A stretch of DNA of 64,000 bases from Rhabdobacter roseus. Its GTDB lineage: Bacteria; Bacteroidota; Bacteroidia; Cytophagales; Spirosomataceae. Below, in pieces: positions 50,952-60,198 of this stretch. The stretch's first letter is position 1. Each line of letters opens with the position of its first letter. Where the stretch lies: contig NZ_JACHGF010000003.1 in the NCBI RefSeq assembly GCF_014202275.1, forward strand, positions 62,001-126,000, given 5' to 3'. The notes below the pieces were generated by a model. That model saw only the letters and a program-made list of their open reading frames with translations. It was not told the origin of the DNA and searched no databases. A program made the translations under genes and the position numbers.

Positions 50952-52121
50952 ATGTTCAACGTTGGTTTTTTAGTGAGTCTACTAGTCTTGGTCGCGCCCT
51001 GGGTTTCCTGCCGCCAAGCCGAACGAGCCGACCTTGGCGGGTCTGTCGAGGACGCGCCAAGTACCCCTGCTAACGGTCCGACTCTCCGGACCCGACTCCT
51101 GGCCTTCGCCGATTCGGTGGGCGTGGATACGAGTACCTTTCAGGTACCTGCCGGAGCCGATTCGATCCGCGCGCTGCTGCGTGAGATCCGGTACGGCCAC
51201 CCACCGAAGTACCTTAGGTACCTGGGCCTGGAGGAACATCTTGATACGCTAACCCTACGGACGGCGCACCAGCAACTACTTACCTTTGCGCCTCCCCTGG
51301 CGGAAGCAGTACCTCAGCCCCCATCGGCCCATTACCGCCAGCTGCTGCGCCACTACCAGCGCCTACGCCAGACGGGCCAGCCCGATAGCCTTGCCGCCTT
51401 GCGCGAAACCTTGAATGCCTACCGCTGGATGAGCCGCTTCACCGATGGCCAGCCCTACGCGGTTGTTTCGATTCCGGCGACGGAGCTGGTGGTGCTGCAC
51501 GATACGGGCGAAGTACTCCGGATGCGGGTCATTGTAGGCACTAAAACCCATCAGACTCCTTCTTTTGCTACGTATTGCTCACAGATCATCACCTACCCCT
51601 ACTGGCACGTGCCCCAAAGCATCGCTGTGCGCGAAATGCTACCCAAGATCAAGAGAAGTACCCACTACCTGGAAAGCCAGAACCTCCAGGTACTGGGAGC
51701 CGACGGCCAGCCGGTGGACCCCGCTACTGTAGCCTGGGCGGAACTCAACGCCCAGCATTTCCCCTACCGCCTCCGCCAGTCTACGGGCTGTGATAATGCG
51801 CTGGGCCTGATCAAATTTGATTTGCAAAGTCCTTACGCCATCTACCTCCACGACACCAATGCCCGGAGCCTTTTTGGCCGCGAAGCGCGCTGGCTCAGCC
51901 ACGGCTGCATTCGCCTCCAAAAACCCATTGAACTGGCCAACCTAATGCTCGGAGAAAACCGGATGAATGATGATTTTTTGACGAAATGCCAGCTTGATGC
52001 TAAACCCACTTCGCTAGCGCTAAACCGCCCTTTTCCCGTCTTTATGATGTACCTGCTGGTAGACCTGGACCGTCAGGGAAATCTTCGATGGTCACCTAAT
52101 ATTTATAATTGGAAGCTTTGA
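50952..52121 (+). CDS. L,D-transpeptidase (YkuD), lipoprotein 1
   Basis: Predicted to form 3-3 cross-links in peptidoglycan or to attach proteins to it. ATG 50952 gives a lipoprotein signal MFNVGFLVSLLVLVAPWVSC; a TTG at 50931 is less likely. It is 389 residues long. A helical N-terminal half is followed by a YkuD core: VVSIPATELVVLHDTGEVLRMRVIVGTKTHQTPSF, ITYPYWHVPQSIAVREMLPKIK, IYLHDTNARSLFGREARWLSHGCIRLQKPIELA, with the catalytic Cys in SHGCIR. No peptidoglycan-binding-1 domain is visible. It has a tandem paralogue at 52304. Confidence 0.88.
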   Translation: MFNVGFLVSLLVLVAPWVSCRQAERADLGGSVEDAPSTPANGPTLRTRLLAFADSVGVDTSTFQVPAGADSIRALLREIRYGHPPKYLRYLGLEEHLDTLTLRTAHQQLLTFAPPLAEAVPQPPSAHYRQLLRHYQRLRQTGQPDSLAALRETLNAYRWMSRFTDGQPYAVVSIPATELVVLHDTGEVLRMRVIVGTKTHQTPSFATYCSQIITYPYWHVPQSIAVREMLPKIKRSTHYLESQNLQVLGADGQPVDPATVAWAELNAQHFPYRLRQSTGCDNALGLIKFDLQSPYAIYLHDTNARSLFGREARWLSHGCIRLQKPIELANLMLGENRMNDDFLTKCQLDAKPTSLALNRPFPVFMMYLLVDLDRQGNLRWSPNIYNWKL

Positions 52122-52303
52122 TGCGTTAATTTTGTGTATATTGTTCCCCAGAAAAGCCACTATTGCTTTTTGCCTGCACACTAAAATAGGCCTTTAGGCC
52201 TTAGCCGTAAGTGAATCAACCCCTTATTCGGCAAAAATTCTTCTGGCTAGTACCTAGCATAATAATTTAATACATAACATCTCAGAAACAACCTATTTCA
52301 TAG

Positions 52304-53470
52304 ATGACCTTGATTTCAAGATACGCTTTCCTGGTAGTATTGATACTGCTGTTGGGAACACAGGCCTGTAGACAGAAAGAAGTTGAAAAGACAGACGCAG
52401 AATTAGTAAAACAGCTCCAGGAGAAACCCTACTACGAGCAGCTTCTGGAGTATAGTCGGAAAATTGGGGTAGGCAAGGTTGACGTTAAAGAAGGAGAAGC
52501 CCCCGTACTTAAGCTGCTGGAAGAGATTGGCTTTGGCCACCAGCCCAGCAACCTGAAACATTTAGAAAAAGTAAAGCCGGCGGATTCGGTCCGGTTGCGG
52601 CAGGCGGGCTGGGCGCTCATTGAAGGCGAAGCCATAGAAAAAGTAGTGGCGCTGGTAGAGCCTCCTTTCCCTACTTATCAGACCATCAAAAACCTACATA
52701 TTGGTTTCGTGGCCCGCAATCAAATGGATAGTCTGCTGCATTTAGGAGAAACACTGAATGCCTACCGCTGGATCCACCGCCAGGCCCAGGGAGCCGAGCG
52801 CATGATCCTGGTAAACACCCAGGGCGCGTACCTGATAGGGATGGACTCCACGGGTCGGGAAGAAATACGGATGCGTACGATTGTCGGTAAAAACACCACT
52901 CCTACGCCCCAAATAGACACCTACGCGACCCAGATCATTACCTACCCTTACTGGAATGTACCAAAAAGTATTGCGACTAAGGAAATGCTGCCCCGCGTGA
53001 AGCAAAACATGGCTTACCTGGGAAGTAATAACATAGAAGTGATCGATGCCAAAGGCGAACGCATAGATCCTTATAGCGTCAATTGGGAGGAGCTGTCGGA
53101 AGAGAATTTCCCCTACCGGTTTCGGCAAGATACGGGCGAAGACAACTCGCTGGGCTTATTAAAAATAGATATAAAGAACCCGCTGGCCATCTACCTGCAC
53201 GACACCAACGCGCGCTACCTGTTTAATAGCGGCAAGCGCTGGCGTAGCCACGGCTGCGTACGCGTTCAGAAGCCCGTAGAGCTGGCTAACTACCTGGCTG
53301 GTAAAAAGATCTTGGAAAATGATTTCTTGCAAGATCCCGACGAAGATCATCCGCCAAAAACGTATAAACTCGAGAAAAACATCCCGGTCTTTATCTTTCA
53401 CCTGGCCTCCGACGTCAACGAGTTTGGCCAATTGATGTTATATGGAGATCCTTACAAAGCCGTGTTTTGA
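52304..53470 (+). CDS. L,D-transpeptidase (YkuD), lipoprotein 2
   Basis: Paralogue of the preceding gene (388 residues): same order and many identical segments (RKIGVGKVDVKEGEAP, EIGFGHQPSNLKHLEKV, ETLNAYRWI, IYLHDTNARYLFNSGKRWRSHGCVRVQKPVELANYL). The lipobox ends in LLLGTQAC (Cys22). The catalytic motif is SHGCVR. The duplication is old, since DNA similarity is modest and this copy is less GC-rich with fewer GTAC words. The 3' end overlaps the convergent third transpeptidase gene by 19 bases. Confidence 0.88.
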   Translation: MTLISRYAFLVVLILLLGTQACRQKEVEKTDAELVKQLQEKPYYEQLLEYSRKIGVGKVDVKEGEAPVLKLLEEIGFGHQPSNLKHLEKVKPADSVRLRQAGWALIEGEAIEKVVALVEPPFPTYQTIKNLHIGFVARNQMDSLLHLGETLNAYRWIHRQAQGAERMILVNTQGAYLIGMDSTGREEIRMRTIVGKNTTPTPQIDTYATQIITYPYWNVPKSIATKEMLPRVKQNMAYLGSNNIEVIDAKGERIDPYSVNWEELSEENFPYRFRQDTGEDNSLGLLKIDIKNPLAIYLHDTNARYLFNSGKRWRSHGCVRVQKPVELANYLAGKKILENDFLQDPDEDHPPKTYKLEKNIPVFIFHLASDVNEFGQLMLYGDPYKAVF

Positions 53471-54207
53471 GTATTAACCAGGCCCGCCAATAACTGGGAA
53501 GCCCGCAGGTAGGTGGCATCAGGATAATACAGGAACAGGCCCGCTCCGCCGGTCAGTAGTTTGATCAGACGTTCGTGCTCAGCCATAGATACGGCCGGGC
53601 AGCCCAGGCTTCGGCCGAGGCGGCCCGTGTTTCGGATAAAATTTTCGCTGACGTAGTCGGCCCCGTGCATCACAATAGCCCGCTCCAGCGCGCGGTCGTT
53701 CACACCTTTTTCCTGCCCCTCCAGGCGCAACGACAGGCCGTGCTTGCCTTGGTAGGTACTTAGGGTACGGTAAAAACCCAGGCTGGATTGATAAGAAGAG
53801 TTTTCGTTGGAGAATTTCTGGGCAAACTCCTGACCCGAATTGCGACCGTGGGCCACGTAGGTGTTCAGAATCAGTTTTTTGTTCACGGCGTCGATCACAT
53901 ACAGGCGCTTGTTGCGGGAAGACTGGCTGAAATCGGCAATGGCCATGATGGGTTTTTGCAGCTTCATGTTCTGGAAGCCGTACCAGGCGTACCGAAAGGT
54001 CTCGTCCGAGAGGCCCAGGGTAGCCAGTTGGAGCGAATCGTAAAGTACCTTCCACTCGGGTACTTGTAAAGAAAGCGTATCGTGAATATGAAGCGTATCG
54101 GTTAAGGCTTGATTTTGTACAAAAGGCGATGTGCCTATTTTCCTGAATCCAAAGGAGGCAATTAGTATCACTGTGGCCATTACCACTACCATCAAAGCAT
54201 TTCTCAT
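53452..54207 (-). CDS. murein L,D-transpeptidase catalytic domain family protein (YkuD_2)
   Basis: A 251-residue exported protein with an N-terminal membrane or signal segment (VVVMATVILIASFGF). The core resembles the YkuD_2 family: IMAIADFSQSSRNKRLYVIDAVNKKLILNTYVAHGRNSG, FSNENSSYQSSLGFYRTLSTYQGKHGLSLRLEGQEKGVNDRALERAIVMHGADYVSE, and GRSLGCPAVSMAEHERLI with the catalytic-type His and Cys (MHGA, SLGCPAV). It is convergent with the YkuD lipoprotein gene and shares its last 19 bases. Confidence 0.85.
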   Translation of the reverse strand: MRNALMVVVMATVILIASFGFRKIGTSPFVQNQALTDTLHIHDTLSLQVPEWKVLYDSLQLATLGLSDETFRYAWYGFQNMKLQKPIMAIADFSQSSRNKRLYVIDAVNKKLILNTYVAHGRNSGQEFAQKFSNENSSYQSSLGFYRTLSTYQGKHGLSLRLEGQEKGVNDRALERAIVMHGADYVSENFIRNTGRLGRSLGCPAVSMAEHERLIKLLTGGAGLFLYYPDATYLRASQLLAGLVNTQNTAL

Positions 54208-54494
54208 CAGCGATTCTTTTTGTGGTTCAACTAAAAAAAATTACCCAGATCCGCGGGTACTTGTAGTAAGGAGTTGATATTTGGAAACGAACAGGCTACT
54301 CGGTTCCGTATAGTTAAAAAGGCAAAATGAAATATCCGTGCAGGTAACACCCATTCAAAACCAATAGGTTCCTTTGTCGCGTCGTTCCTTTCTGTATGTC
54401 ACCTTTTGGCCAAACCAAAAGAAAGCGAAAGCCTAGAAAACCGCTTTCTAAGAATATTTATAAAGTACCTTTTCAAAGATTCTCCAAAGTCTAC

Positions 54495-54502
54495 TACCTT
54501 TG
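54495..54502 (+). promoter_or_regulatory. candidate -7 element upstream of the second MFS gene
   Basis: TACCTTTG, 36 bases before the GTG start. No good -33 TTG is visible. The rest of the 331-base gap 54208-54538 holds nothing that I recognise. Confidence 0.4.
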
Positions 54503-54538
54503 TGCCCACAAAAGTAGATTATTAACCGTCGCCGATTC

Positions 54539-55702
54539 GTGAGTACCCTGTCCGTATTTCGATCCATCAACTCATTTTTTTACAATCCGCGGGCTCGGGC
54601 AGTGGGATTAGTCTTTGCGACCGATAGCCTGCTGTTTGGGAGCTGGGTCTCGCGCATTCCCTATATTAAGTACAACCTGGGCCTCAACGACGCTCAGCTG
54701 GGAATGGCCCTGTTCATTATGCCGATTGGTTCCATTTTGGCTAATCCCTTTACGGGCGAAGTGATTCGGCGCTTTGGCTCGGCGCGGGTATGCCTGTGGA
54801 GTGCGATAGGCTTCTTTCTGAGTGTACTCATCCCCATTAACGCGCCCAACGGCTACGTACTAGGCGTCGGCCTGGGCATAATGGGCGCCTGCGCCGCCAT
54901 GCTCAACGTAGCTATGAATACCTGCGCGACCAACGTAGAGCGTCACGAGGGCGTACGGATTATGTCGGCTTGCCACGGCATGTGGAGCCTGGGCGGTATG
55001 CTGGGAAGCGCTCTGGCGGGTCTATTTATCCTGGTAGAGCTGAGCGCGCCCCTACACATGCTTATCATAGCCCTGTTGCTGGTCGTTTTTACGCTATTTC
55101 TACAGCCTATTTTAAGAGACATCCCGGAAGTTAAAGGCGCGCAGGGTACTTCGTTTGTCAAACCTACCAAAGCACTCCTCATCCTGATCTTTATCGGCCT
55201 CACGGTGTCGATGGCCGAAGGGCTTTCCTTCGACTGGAGCGCCATTTACCTGCGCGAGATCGCCCACACCACTGCCTCGGTGTCGGCGTTGGGTTTTGGC
55301 TTCTTCTCTTTTAGCATGACGCTGGGGCGCTTCGTGGGCGACACCATTATTCCGCGCTACGGGGAAAAAAAACTCCTTTTTTTGGGCGGAACCCTAGGCG
55401 CCGTGGGTTTGCTGCTGACCATTTTACTGCCCTACCCTTTTACTGCCCTGCTGGGTTTTCTGGTCCTGGGCCTGGGCTGCTCGCTGGGCGCCCCTATGCT
55501 GTATGCCATCTCCATGCGGCAGCCGGGTATACCACCCGCGGCGGGCCTGGCTACCTTTGCTACCTTTAGTTTTATTGGATTCATGGCGGGCCCCCCGGCC
55601 ATCGGTTTCATTGCCGAAGCCTACGGCCTACCCTACGGCTTTGGGGTAGTGGCGCTGCTGCTGCTGGCCGGAGCCGCCGCAACGCGCTGGGCCCGGGTGT
55701 AG
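54539..55702 (+). CDS. MFS transporter (YbjJ-like)
   Basis: A 387-residue major facilitator with 12 spans; start GTG 54539. It shares the plan of the transporter at 28473: SWVSRIPYIKYNLGLNDAQLGMALFIMPIGSILANPFTGEVIRRFGSARV, AAMLNVAMNTCATNVERHEGVRIMSACHGMWSLGGMLGSALAGL and SMAEGLSFDWSAIYLRE. Its base composition and GTAC words match the local genome, so this copy looks native. The substrate is unknown; relatives have been linked to sugars or multidrug efflux. Confidence 0.88.
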   Translation: MSTLSVFRSINSFFYNPRARAVGLVFATDSLLFGSWVSRIPYIKYNLGLNDAQLGMALFIMPIGSILANPFTGEVIRRFGSARVCLWSAIGFFLSVLIPINAPNGYVLGVGLGIMGACAAMLNVAMNTCATNVERHEGVRIMSACHGMWSLGGMLGSALAGLFILVELSAPLHMLIIALLLVVFTLFLQPILRDIPEVKGAQGTSFVKPTKALLILIFIGLTVSMAEGLSFDWSAIYLREIAHTTASVSALGFGFFSFSMTLGRFVGDTIIPRYGEKKLLFLGGTLGAVGLLLTILLPYPFTALLGFLVLGLGCSLGAPMLYAISMRQPGIPPAAGLATFATFSFIGFMAGPPAIGFIAEAYGLPYGFGVVALLLLAGAAATRWARV

Positions 55703-55710
55703 GTACCTTC

Positions 55711-56040
55711 CTAAGCGGCTGCCCTCATTAGGAAATTTCGGACTAAGCCAAAACGGCGGCGGGCGATCTCAATTTGCATGCCATTGCTCAGCAAGAGGCG
55801 AAGCCCGCCCACGTGCCTGGATAAATCCCTGATGCATAGCGGATTAATCAGGTACGACTTGTGTGCCCGCAAAAAGCCCGCATCCGCGAGGGCCTGCTCG
55901 TATACCTTCAGACTATACGAACTAAGTACCTGCCGTCCCCCCACGAAGTGAATGAGGGTGTAGTTGGAGCGCCCTTCCAGCAGGACAACCTGCGCGGGAT
56001 GTAGGGCGTGGTTTCGATTGATGCGAACGAGCATGTTCAT
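55711..56040 (-). CDS. LytTR DNA-binding domain protein without receiver domain
   Basis: A 109-residue transcription regulator consisting of a LytTR domain only. I place the start at ATG 56040 (MNMLVRINRNHALHPAQVVLLEGRSNYTLIHFVGG); an ATG two codons on is equally possible. The rest reads QVLSSYSLKVYEQALADAGFLRAHKSYLINPLCIRDLSRHVGGLRLLLSNGMQIEIARRRFGLVRNFL, with the FxRxHKSYLIN signature. Lacking a receiver or sensor, it may bind DNA constitutively or respond through partners. It is convergent with the MFS gene, 8 bases away. Confidence 0.85.
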   Translation of the reverse strand: MNMLVRINRNHALHPAQVVLLEGRSNYTLIHFVGGRQVLSSYSLKVYEQALADAGFLRAHKSYLINPLCIRDLSRHVGGLRLLLSNGMQIEIARRRFGLVRNFLMRAAA

Positions 56041-56356
56041 AGAGATAAGGGTAGGATAATGAAGAGGGGGGTGGATATGGGCCGGAAAGACTTTTACAAA
56101 GGTGTCCGCTAGTCTCCTGAAAATCAACGGCCTTTTTCTCGGTTTTAAGTCGTCTTTTTCCCGCTACCGAGCGGGTATTTTTCCCGTATTTTTGCAATCA
56201 AAGCGTACCCTATTTAAGCTATATCCTTACTAATAAACACTTTACCTCCAATTCTCTTTTTAGCACCTCCGTCCGTGGCTCTAACAAGGTGGTACTTTCT
56301 TGATTATCTTTCAGGCTGATTTTTAGCTTTCCTGACACCACCTACCTTCCTCCCCT

Positions 56357-57010
56357 ATGCCTGATCTACTTCTCTCTAACCAAAGCCTTCCTACCTGGGC
56401 TTTTTGCAAATGGTCGCGCTTGTACGACCTTCGAAACCAGCAAAATGCCACCAACTCCAGCGTACCGCTCGATAGCGACCCCAAGGTAGTTTACTTTGAA
56501 ACAACCCTGCTCGCGCAGATCCTGGGTACGCTCGCTCAACACCCCAAGCCCGAGGCGGGTCGGGTGGTGTTTCAGTTTTTGTGTCGATCTGAACAAGAGC
56601 ATTTCGCGGGGCTGAACCTGGTCTTGTGCGGAAAAGATACCGGCGACCAAATCCTGACGCCGCTCTATCTGGGTGCCATTGCGCCGGTGCCCAACGTTCC
56701 CATTCAAGAAGCTGAGCTGTGGGCGGGTCAGGGGTACTTTCAGGCTCGGAATCAGGCGCTGTCCGCCGATCCGCGCTTCCGTAACGAATACCAGGGCTAC
56801 GCGCACCAACCCGCCACCATCGGGGCGCTCCTAAAAGAAAGCCCGGACTACGTGGCGGTGCACCTGGTCTTTGACGGCGAACGCACCAACCTGGTACTTT
56901 CGCCCGGCCTCTTCGAAACTCCGGCCTATTGCCCGGAAGTACCCGGCTACGAAGCCCTGGCCAGCCAGGTCCTCATCGAGTTCGGGACCATGTGCTGCCC
57001 GCCCCAGTAA
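56357..57010 (+). CDS. hypothetical cytoplasmic protein
   Basis: A 217-residue protein without signal or membrane segment. It opens MPDLLLSNQSLPTWAFCKWSRLYDL and contains AQILGTLAQHPKPEAGRVVFQFLCRSEQEHFAGLNLVLCGKDTGDQILTPLYLG, then LWAGQGYFQARNQALSADPRFRN. I recognise no family. It lies 42 bases upstream of a membrane protein gene and may be the first gene of the two-component operon. Confidence 0.65.
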   Translation: MPDLLLSNQSLPTWAFCKWSRLYDLRNQQNATNSSVPLDSDPKVVYFETTLLAQILGTLAQHPKPEAGRVVFQFLCRSEQEHFAGLNLVLCGKDTGDQILTPLYLGAIAPVPNVPIQEAELWAGQGYFQARNQALSADPRFRNEYQGYAHQPATIGALLKESPDYVAVHLVFDGERTNLVLSPGLFETPAYCPEVPGYEALASQVLIEFGTMCCPPQ

Positions 57011-57052
57011 ACCAACGACCCTGCGACGCCTCTCAGAAAAGTACCCCTTACT

Positions 57053-57712
57053 ATGTTTTACTATTTCCTCTACACTTACCTGACAGTACTTACGCTGAGT
57101 ATGGGCGTGGGTTTGTACTACCATAAGTACCTGCGGGGGCCCTTCCGGTTTCTGATCATCGCGCTTTGCCTGGCCTGGGTAGTCGAAATGATCGGGTTGT
57201 ATCACATGCTCTCCCTGAAGCGCAACAACCTGCTGCTCTTTCAGATCTACGCGCCCCTGGAGTATATCTTCATGGGCGCGTACTTCTACCACACGCTACG
57301 AAAAGAACGCCTGAGAAAAGCCGTCTTGGTTTCGGTGGTAGGGTACGTGCTATTCTGTATCGTCAACATCGGGGTCCTGTTGTCGCTGCGCCCCAACAAT
57401 TCGTACAGCTTTATGCTGCTGGCTATTTTGCTGGCTTTTTGGGCTGCCAGCTACTTTTATGAATCGTACCAAAACGAAACCCTGTACGGGGAAATCTGGC
57501 GCGACCCGCACATCTGGATCTGCACGGGGGTACTTTTTTACTACGCAGGCACCTTTTTTCTGATGGCGCTGATTCAACAACTGGCCCAATCCAACCTGGA
57601 GCTGGCCTCGCGCTTGTATGTGATCAACCATATTCTTAATATCGTGCTGTACAGTATGTTCACCGTTGGATTTATATGCAAGGTACGAGCGAAGAAATCG
57701 CCCTTATTGTAG
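57053..57712 (+). CDS. multi-span membrane protein upstream of the histidine kinase
   Basis: A 219-residue integral membrane protein with six or seven hydrophobic helices (from FYYFLYTYLTVLTLSMGVGLYY through LYVINHILNIVLYSMFTVGFIC). No enzymatic motif is visible; charged loops are short. Its 3' end overlaps the histidine kinase gene by 37 bases, so the two are tightly coupled. I infer that it may be the sensing or partner module for the kinase, which itself has only one span. Confidence 0.75.
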   Translation: MFYYFLYTYLTVLTLSMGVGLYYHKYLRGPFRFLIIALCLAWVVEMIGLYHMLSLKRNNLLLFQIYAPLEYIFMGAYFYHTLRKERLRKAVLVSVVGYVLFCIVNIGVLLSLRPNNSYSFMLLAILLAFWAASYFYESYQNETLYGEIWRDPHIWICTGVLFYYAGTFFLMALIQQLAQSNLELASRLYVINHILNIVLYSMFTVGFICKVRAKKSPLL

Positions 57713-58491
57713 CCGCAGGTACCCTGCTCATGCTGCTGATCCTGGCGTTTTTGATGACGTTCTTCTTCCTGCACCAGCGTCGCCACCACCGCCAAAAACG
57801 AGAGCTACTCCGCATGACCGAAGCGTACCAGCGCGAACTCCTGCAAAGCCAGATCGAGATCCAGGAGCAAACCCTCCAGCACATTGCCCAGGAAATCCAC
57901 GACAACGTAGGGCAGGTACTTTCGTTGGCTAAAATGAATCTTAATGCGCTCACGATTGGCCCACCCAACGCCAACACCGAACGCATACTCGTCACCAAAG
58001 GCCTGGTAGGCAAGGCCATCAACGACCTGCGCGATTTGTCCAAAACCCTCAACGCCGACTACATACTGCACACGAGGCTACCGGAAGCGATCCGCTTTGA
58101 GCTGGATATCCTGGAACGCACCGCTGCTGATCTCCGGACGTTTCTGGTGATTCGGGGCAAGGAGTACCGGCTTTCACCGCAGCACCAGGTCATCGTGTTC
58201 CGGATTGTGCAGGAGCTCATCAACAATTGCCTCAAGCACGCCCACGCTACCCAGTTGACGGTAGCACTCAGCTACACGGACGAGCTCTTTACGCTCAGCC
58301 TGGCCGACAACGGCCAGGGTTTCGACCTGGCCCAAGTAGACGCCAACCGCAGCTACGAACGCGGCTCGGGCCTGCACCATATCAAAGCCCGTGCGGCACT
58401 CATCGGGGCTCAGGCGCAGTTTTCTACCCAGCCCGGCGGGGGTACTTCGGTGCTATTGCAAGTACCCATTCCTAACTCTCTCGAAACATGA
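57676..58491 (+). CDS. sensor histidine kinase (NarL-type, HisKA_3)
   Basis: A 271-residue kinase. One transmembrane helix (9-32), a coiled segment, then the dimerisation/phosphoacceptor helix with His75 in HIAQEIHDNVGQVLSLAKMNL. ATPase motifs: N box IVQELINNCLKHAHATQL, G1 SLADNGQGFD, G2 GSGLHHIKARAALIGA, and GGTSVLLQVP at the end. No periplasmic sensor domain exists. The stop overlaps the response regulator start by four bases. Confidence 0.93.
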   Translation: MQGTSEEIALIVAAGTLLMLLILAFLMTFFFLHQRRHHRQKRELLRMTEAYQRELLQSQIEIQEQTLQHIAQEIHDNVGQVLSLAKMNLNALTIGPPNANTERILVTKGLVGKAINDLRDLSKTLNADYILHTRLPEAIRFELDILERTAADLRTFLVIRGKEYRLSPQHQVIVFRIVQELINNCLKHAHATQLTVALSYTDELFTLSLADNGQGFDLAQVDANRSYERGSGLHHIKARAALIGAQAQFSTQPGGGTSVLLQVPIPNSLET

Positions 58492-59135
58492 AGAAAATTT
58501 CTGTGGCCCTCGTAGACGACCACCGCCTGCTCCGGCGCGGGCTGGTGGAGGTGATCAATAGCTTTGCCGAATGCCAGGTGGTGCTGGAAGCCGATCATGG
58601 CGAGGAGCTTACGCAGCTACTCCGGCCGGAGGTACTTCCCGACGTGGTGCTGCTGGACATTAACATGCCCCGCATGAACGGCTACGATACCGCCGCCTGG
58701 CTGCGCCAGCACTACCCCACCGTCCGGATTCTGGCGCTGTCGATGTACAACGACGAAGAGAATATTCTGAAGATGATCCGGAACGGCGCGCGCGGCTACG
58801 TGCTCAAAGACGCCGAGATCAGCGAGTTGCAGGAGGCCCTGCTCAGCATGTATAAAAAAGGATTTTACTACTCCGAAATGGTGGCCGAAGTACTTTCCAA
58901 CTCGCTGTCGCAGCCGGAGGTACCTCAGCCAGCCAGCCCGCGGCTGAGTGAGCGCGAGTCGGAGTTTTTGGTTTGGGCCTGCACCGAGCTTACCTACAAG
59001 GAAATTGCCGACCGCATGTGCCTGAGCAGCCGCACCATCGACGGCTACCGGGAAGCGCTCTTTGAGAAACTGGCCGTAAAAAGCCGCGTCGGGCTGGCCA
59101 TGTACGCCATCCGGCACGGGCTTATTGTTCCGTAA
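58488..59135 (+). CDS. NarL/LuxR-family response regulator
   Basis: A 215-residue regulator paired with the preceding kinase. The receiver has acidic pocket Asp10-Asp11, phosphoacceptor Asp57 in LLDINMPRMNG, and Lys107 in YVLKDAE. The C-terminal LuxR-type helix-turn-helix is RLSERESEFLVWACTELTYKEIADRMCLSSRTIDGYREALFEKLAVKSRVGLAMYAI. Its targets are unknown; the operon upstream is a candidate. Confidence 0.95.
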   Translation: MKKISVALVDDHRLLRRGLVEVINSFAECQVVLEADHGEELTQLLRPEVLPDVVLLDINMPRMNGYDTAAWLRQHYPTVRILALSMYNDEENILKMIRNGARGYVLKDAEISELQEALLSMYKKGFYYSEMVAEVLSNSLSQPEVPQPASPRLSERESEFLVWACTELTYKEIADRMCLSSRTIDGYREALFEKLAVKSRVGLAMYAIRHGLIVP

Positions 59136-59138
59136 TAA

Positions 59139-60053
59139 TCAACGTTTACGCCCCAGGGAGATCAGCACCACGCCCGACAAAATGATAAGCCCCGCCACCA
59201 GCGACTGCCCCGGAAGTACCTCCCCGGCGAAGGCCCAGCCCAACAGCATGGCTACCACGGGGTTGACGTAGGCGTAGGTAGATACCAGCTGCGGGGGCGC
59301 GTTGCGCGCCAGCCAGGCAAACGAAGTAAAACCAATGATGGAACCAAAAATAACCAGGTAGATCAACGACGCGATGGCCTTCGTGGGTGCGTAGCTGATG
59401 CTGGCCAGGTTTACGGGCTCCACCACCAGGCTCACCAGCAGCAGCATTCCGCCGCCCACGAGCATCTGTACCGCGCTCGAAACGAGCTGATTGGGCAGCT
59501 TGAGCCGTCCCGACAGCAAAGTACCCGTAGCCCACGACAAGTTGCACAGCATGATGATGCCAATCCCCAGCCAGCTCTCCGACGAGGTACTTTGAAAGCC
59601 CCCCGGCTTCACCAACAACCCGATGCCTACCAGCCCCACCAGCAGCCCCGACAGGGCGAGCTTGGAGGGCTTCACCTTGCTGAAAGTAAGCCAGTTGAGT
59701 ACCATAATAAACAAAGGGAGCATCCCCGACAGCAGGGCCGCAATGCCCGTCGGCACGTACTGGATGGCCACGGTCATGCCGCCGTTGGCGATGGCCAGCA
59801 AAAGTACCCCCACCAGCCCCGCCGATAGCCACTCCTGCTTGGTAGGGCGTGCGTGGCCGGTGAGCCGGGCGTAGGGATACAGGATGAGCCCCGCCGTGAG
59901 CAGCCGACAACCCGCCATGTAGAGCGGCGGCATGTGCTCGGTCATGAAGTGGATAAAGAGGTAGGTAGACCCCCACAACGTATAGACCGACAGCAGGTTC
60001 AGCACCAGCTTGAGGCGCGGCGGGGTCAGGTTGGGCGTGGTAATAGCGGCCAT
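59139..60053 (-). CDS. EamA/DMT-family transporter
   Basis: A 304-residue inner-membrane protein with ten helices in two EamA repeats: LLSVYTLWGSTYLFIHFMTEHMPPLYMAGCRLLTAGLIL in the first and CNLSWATGTLLSGRL to LIYLVIFGSIIGFTSFAWLARNAPPQLVSTYAYVNPVVAMLLGWAFAGE in the second. These are typical of YedA-like metabolite exporters. The substrate is unknown. It is convergent with the response regulator gene, three bases away. Confidence 0.9.
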   Translation of the reverse strand: MAAITTPNLTPPRLKLVLNLLSVYTLWGSTYLFIHFMTEHMPPLYMAGCRLLTAGLILYPYARLTGHARPTKQEWLSAGLVGVLLLAIANGGMTVAIQYVPTGIAALLSGMLPLFIMVLNWLTFSKVKPSKLALSGLLVGLVGIGLLVKPGGFQSTSSESWLGIGIIMLCNLSWATGTLLSGRLKLPNQLVSSAVQMLVGGGMLLLVSLVVEPVNLASISYAPTKAIASLIYLVIFGSIIGFTSFAWLARNAPPQLVSTYAYVNPVVAMLLGWAFAGEVLPGQSLVAGLIILSGVVLISLGRKR

Positions 60054-60198
60054 GACAACGGGTACTTTACAGGTACGTATATGGCCCTAAACGCCGCTGC
60101 CGCCGGAGCGAGTTCCTAGAAGGGAGAGTTAATTCGTAATTGGTAAATAAATGTAATAATTTTAATTTATTCTATAAAATAAGAAACCCTGCTACTTG

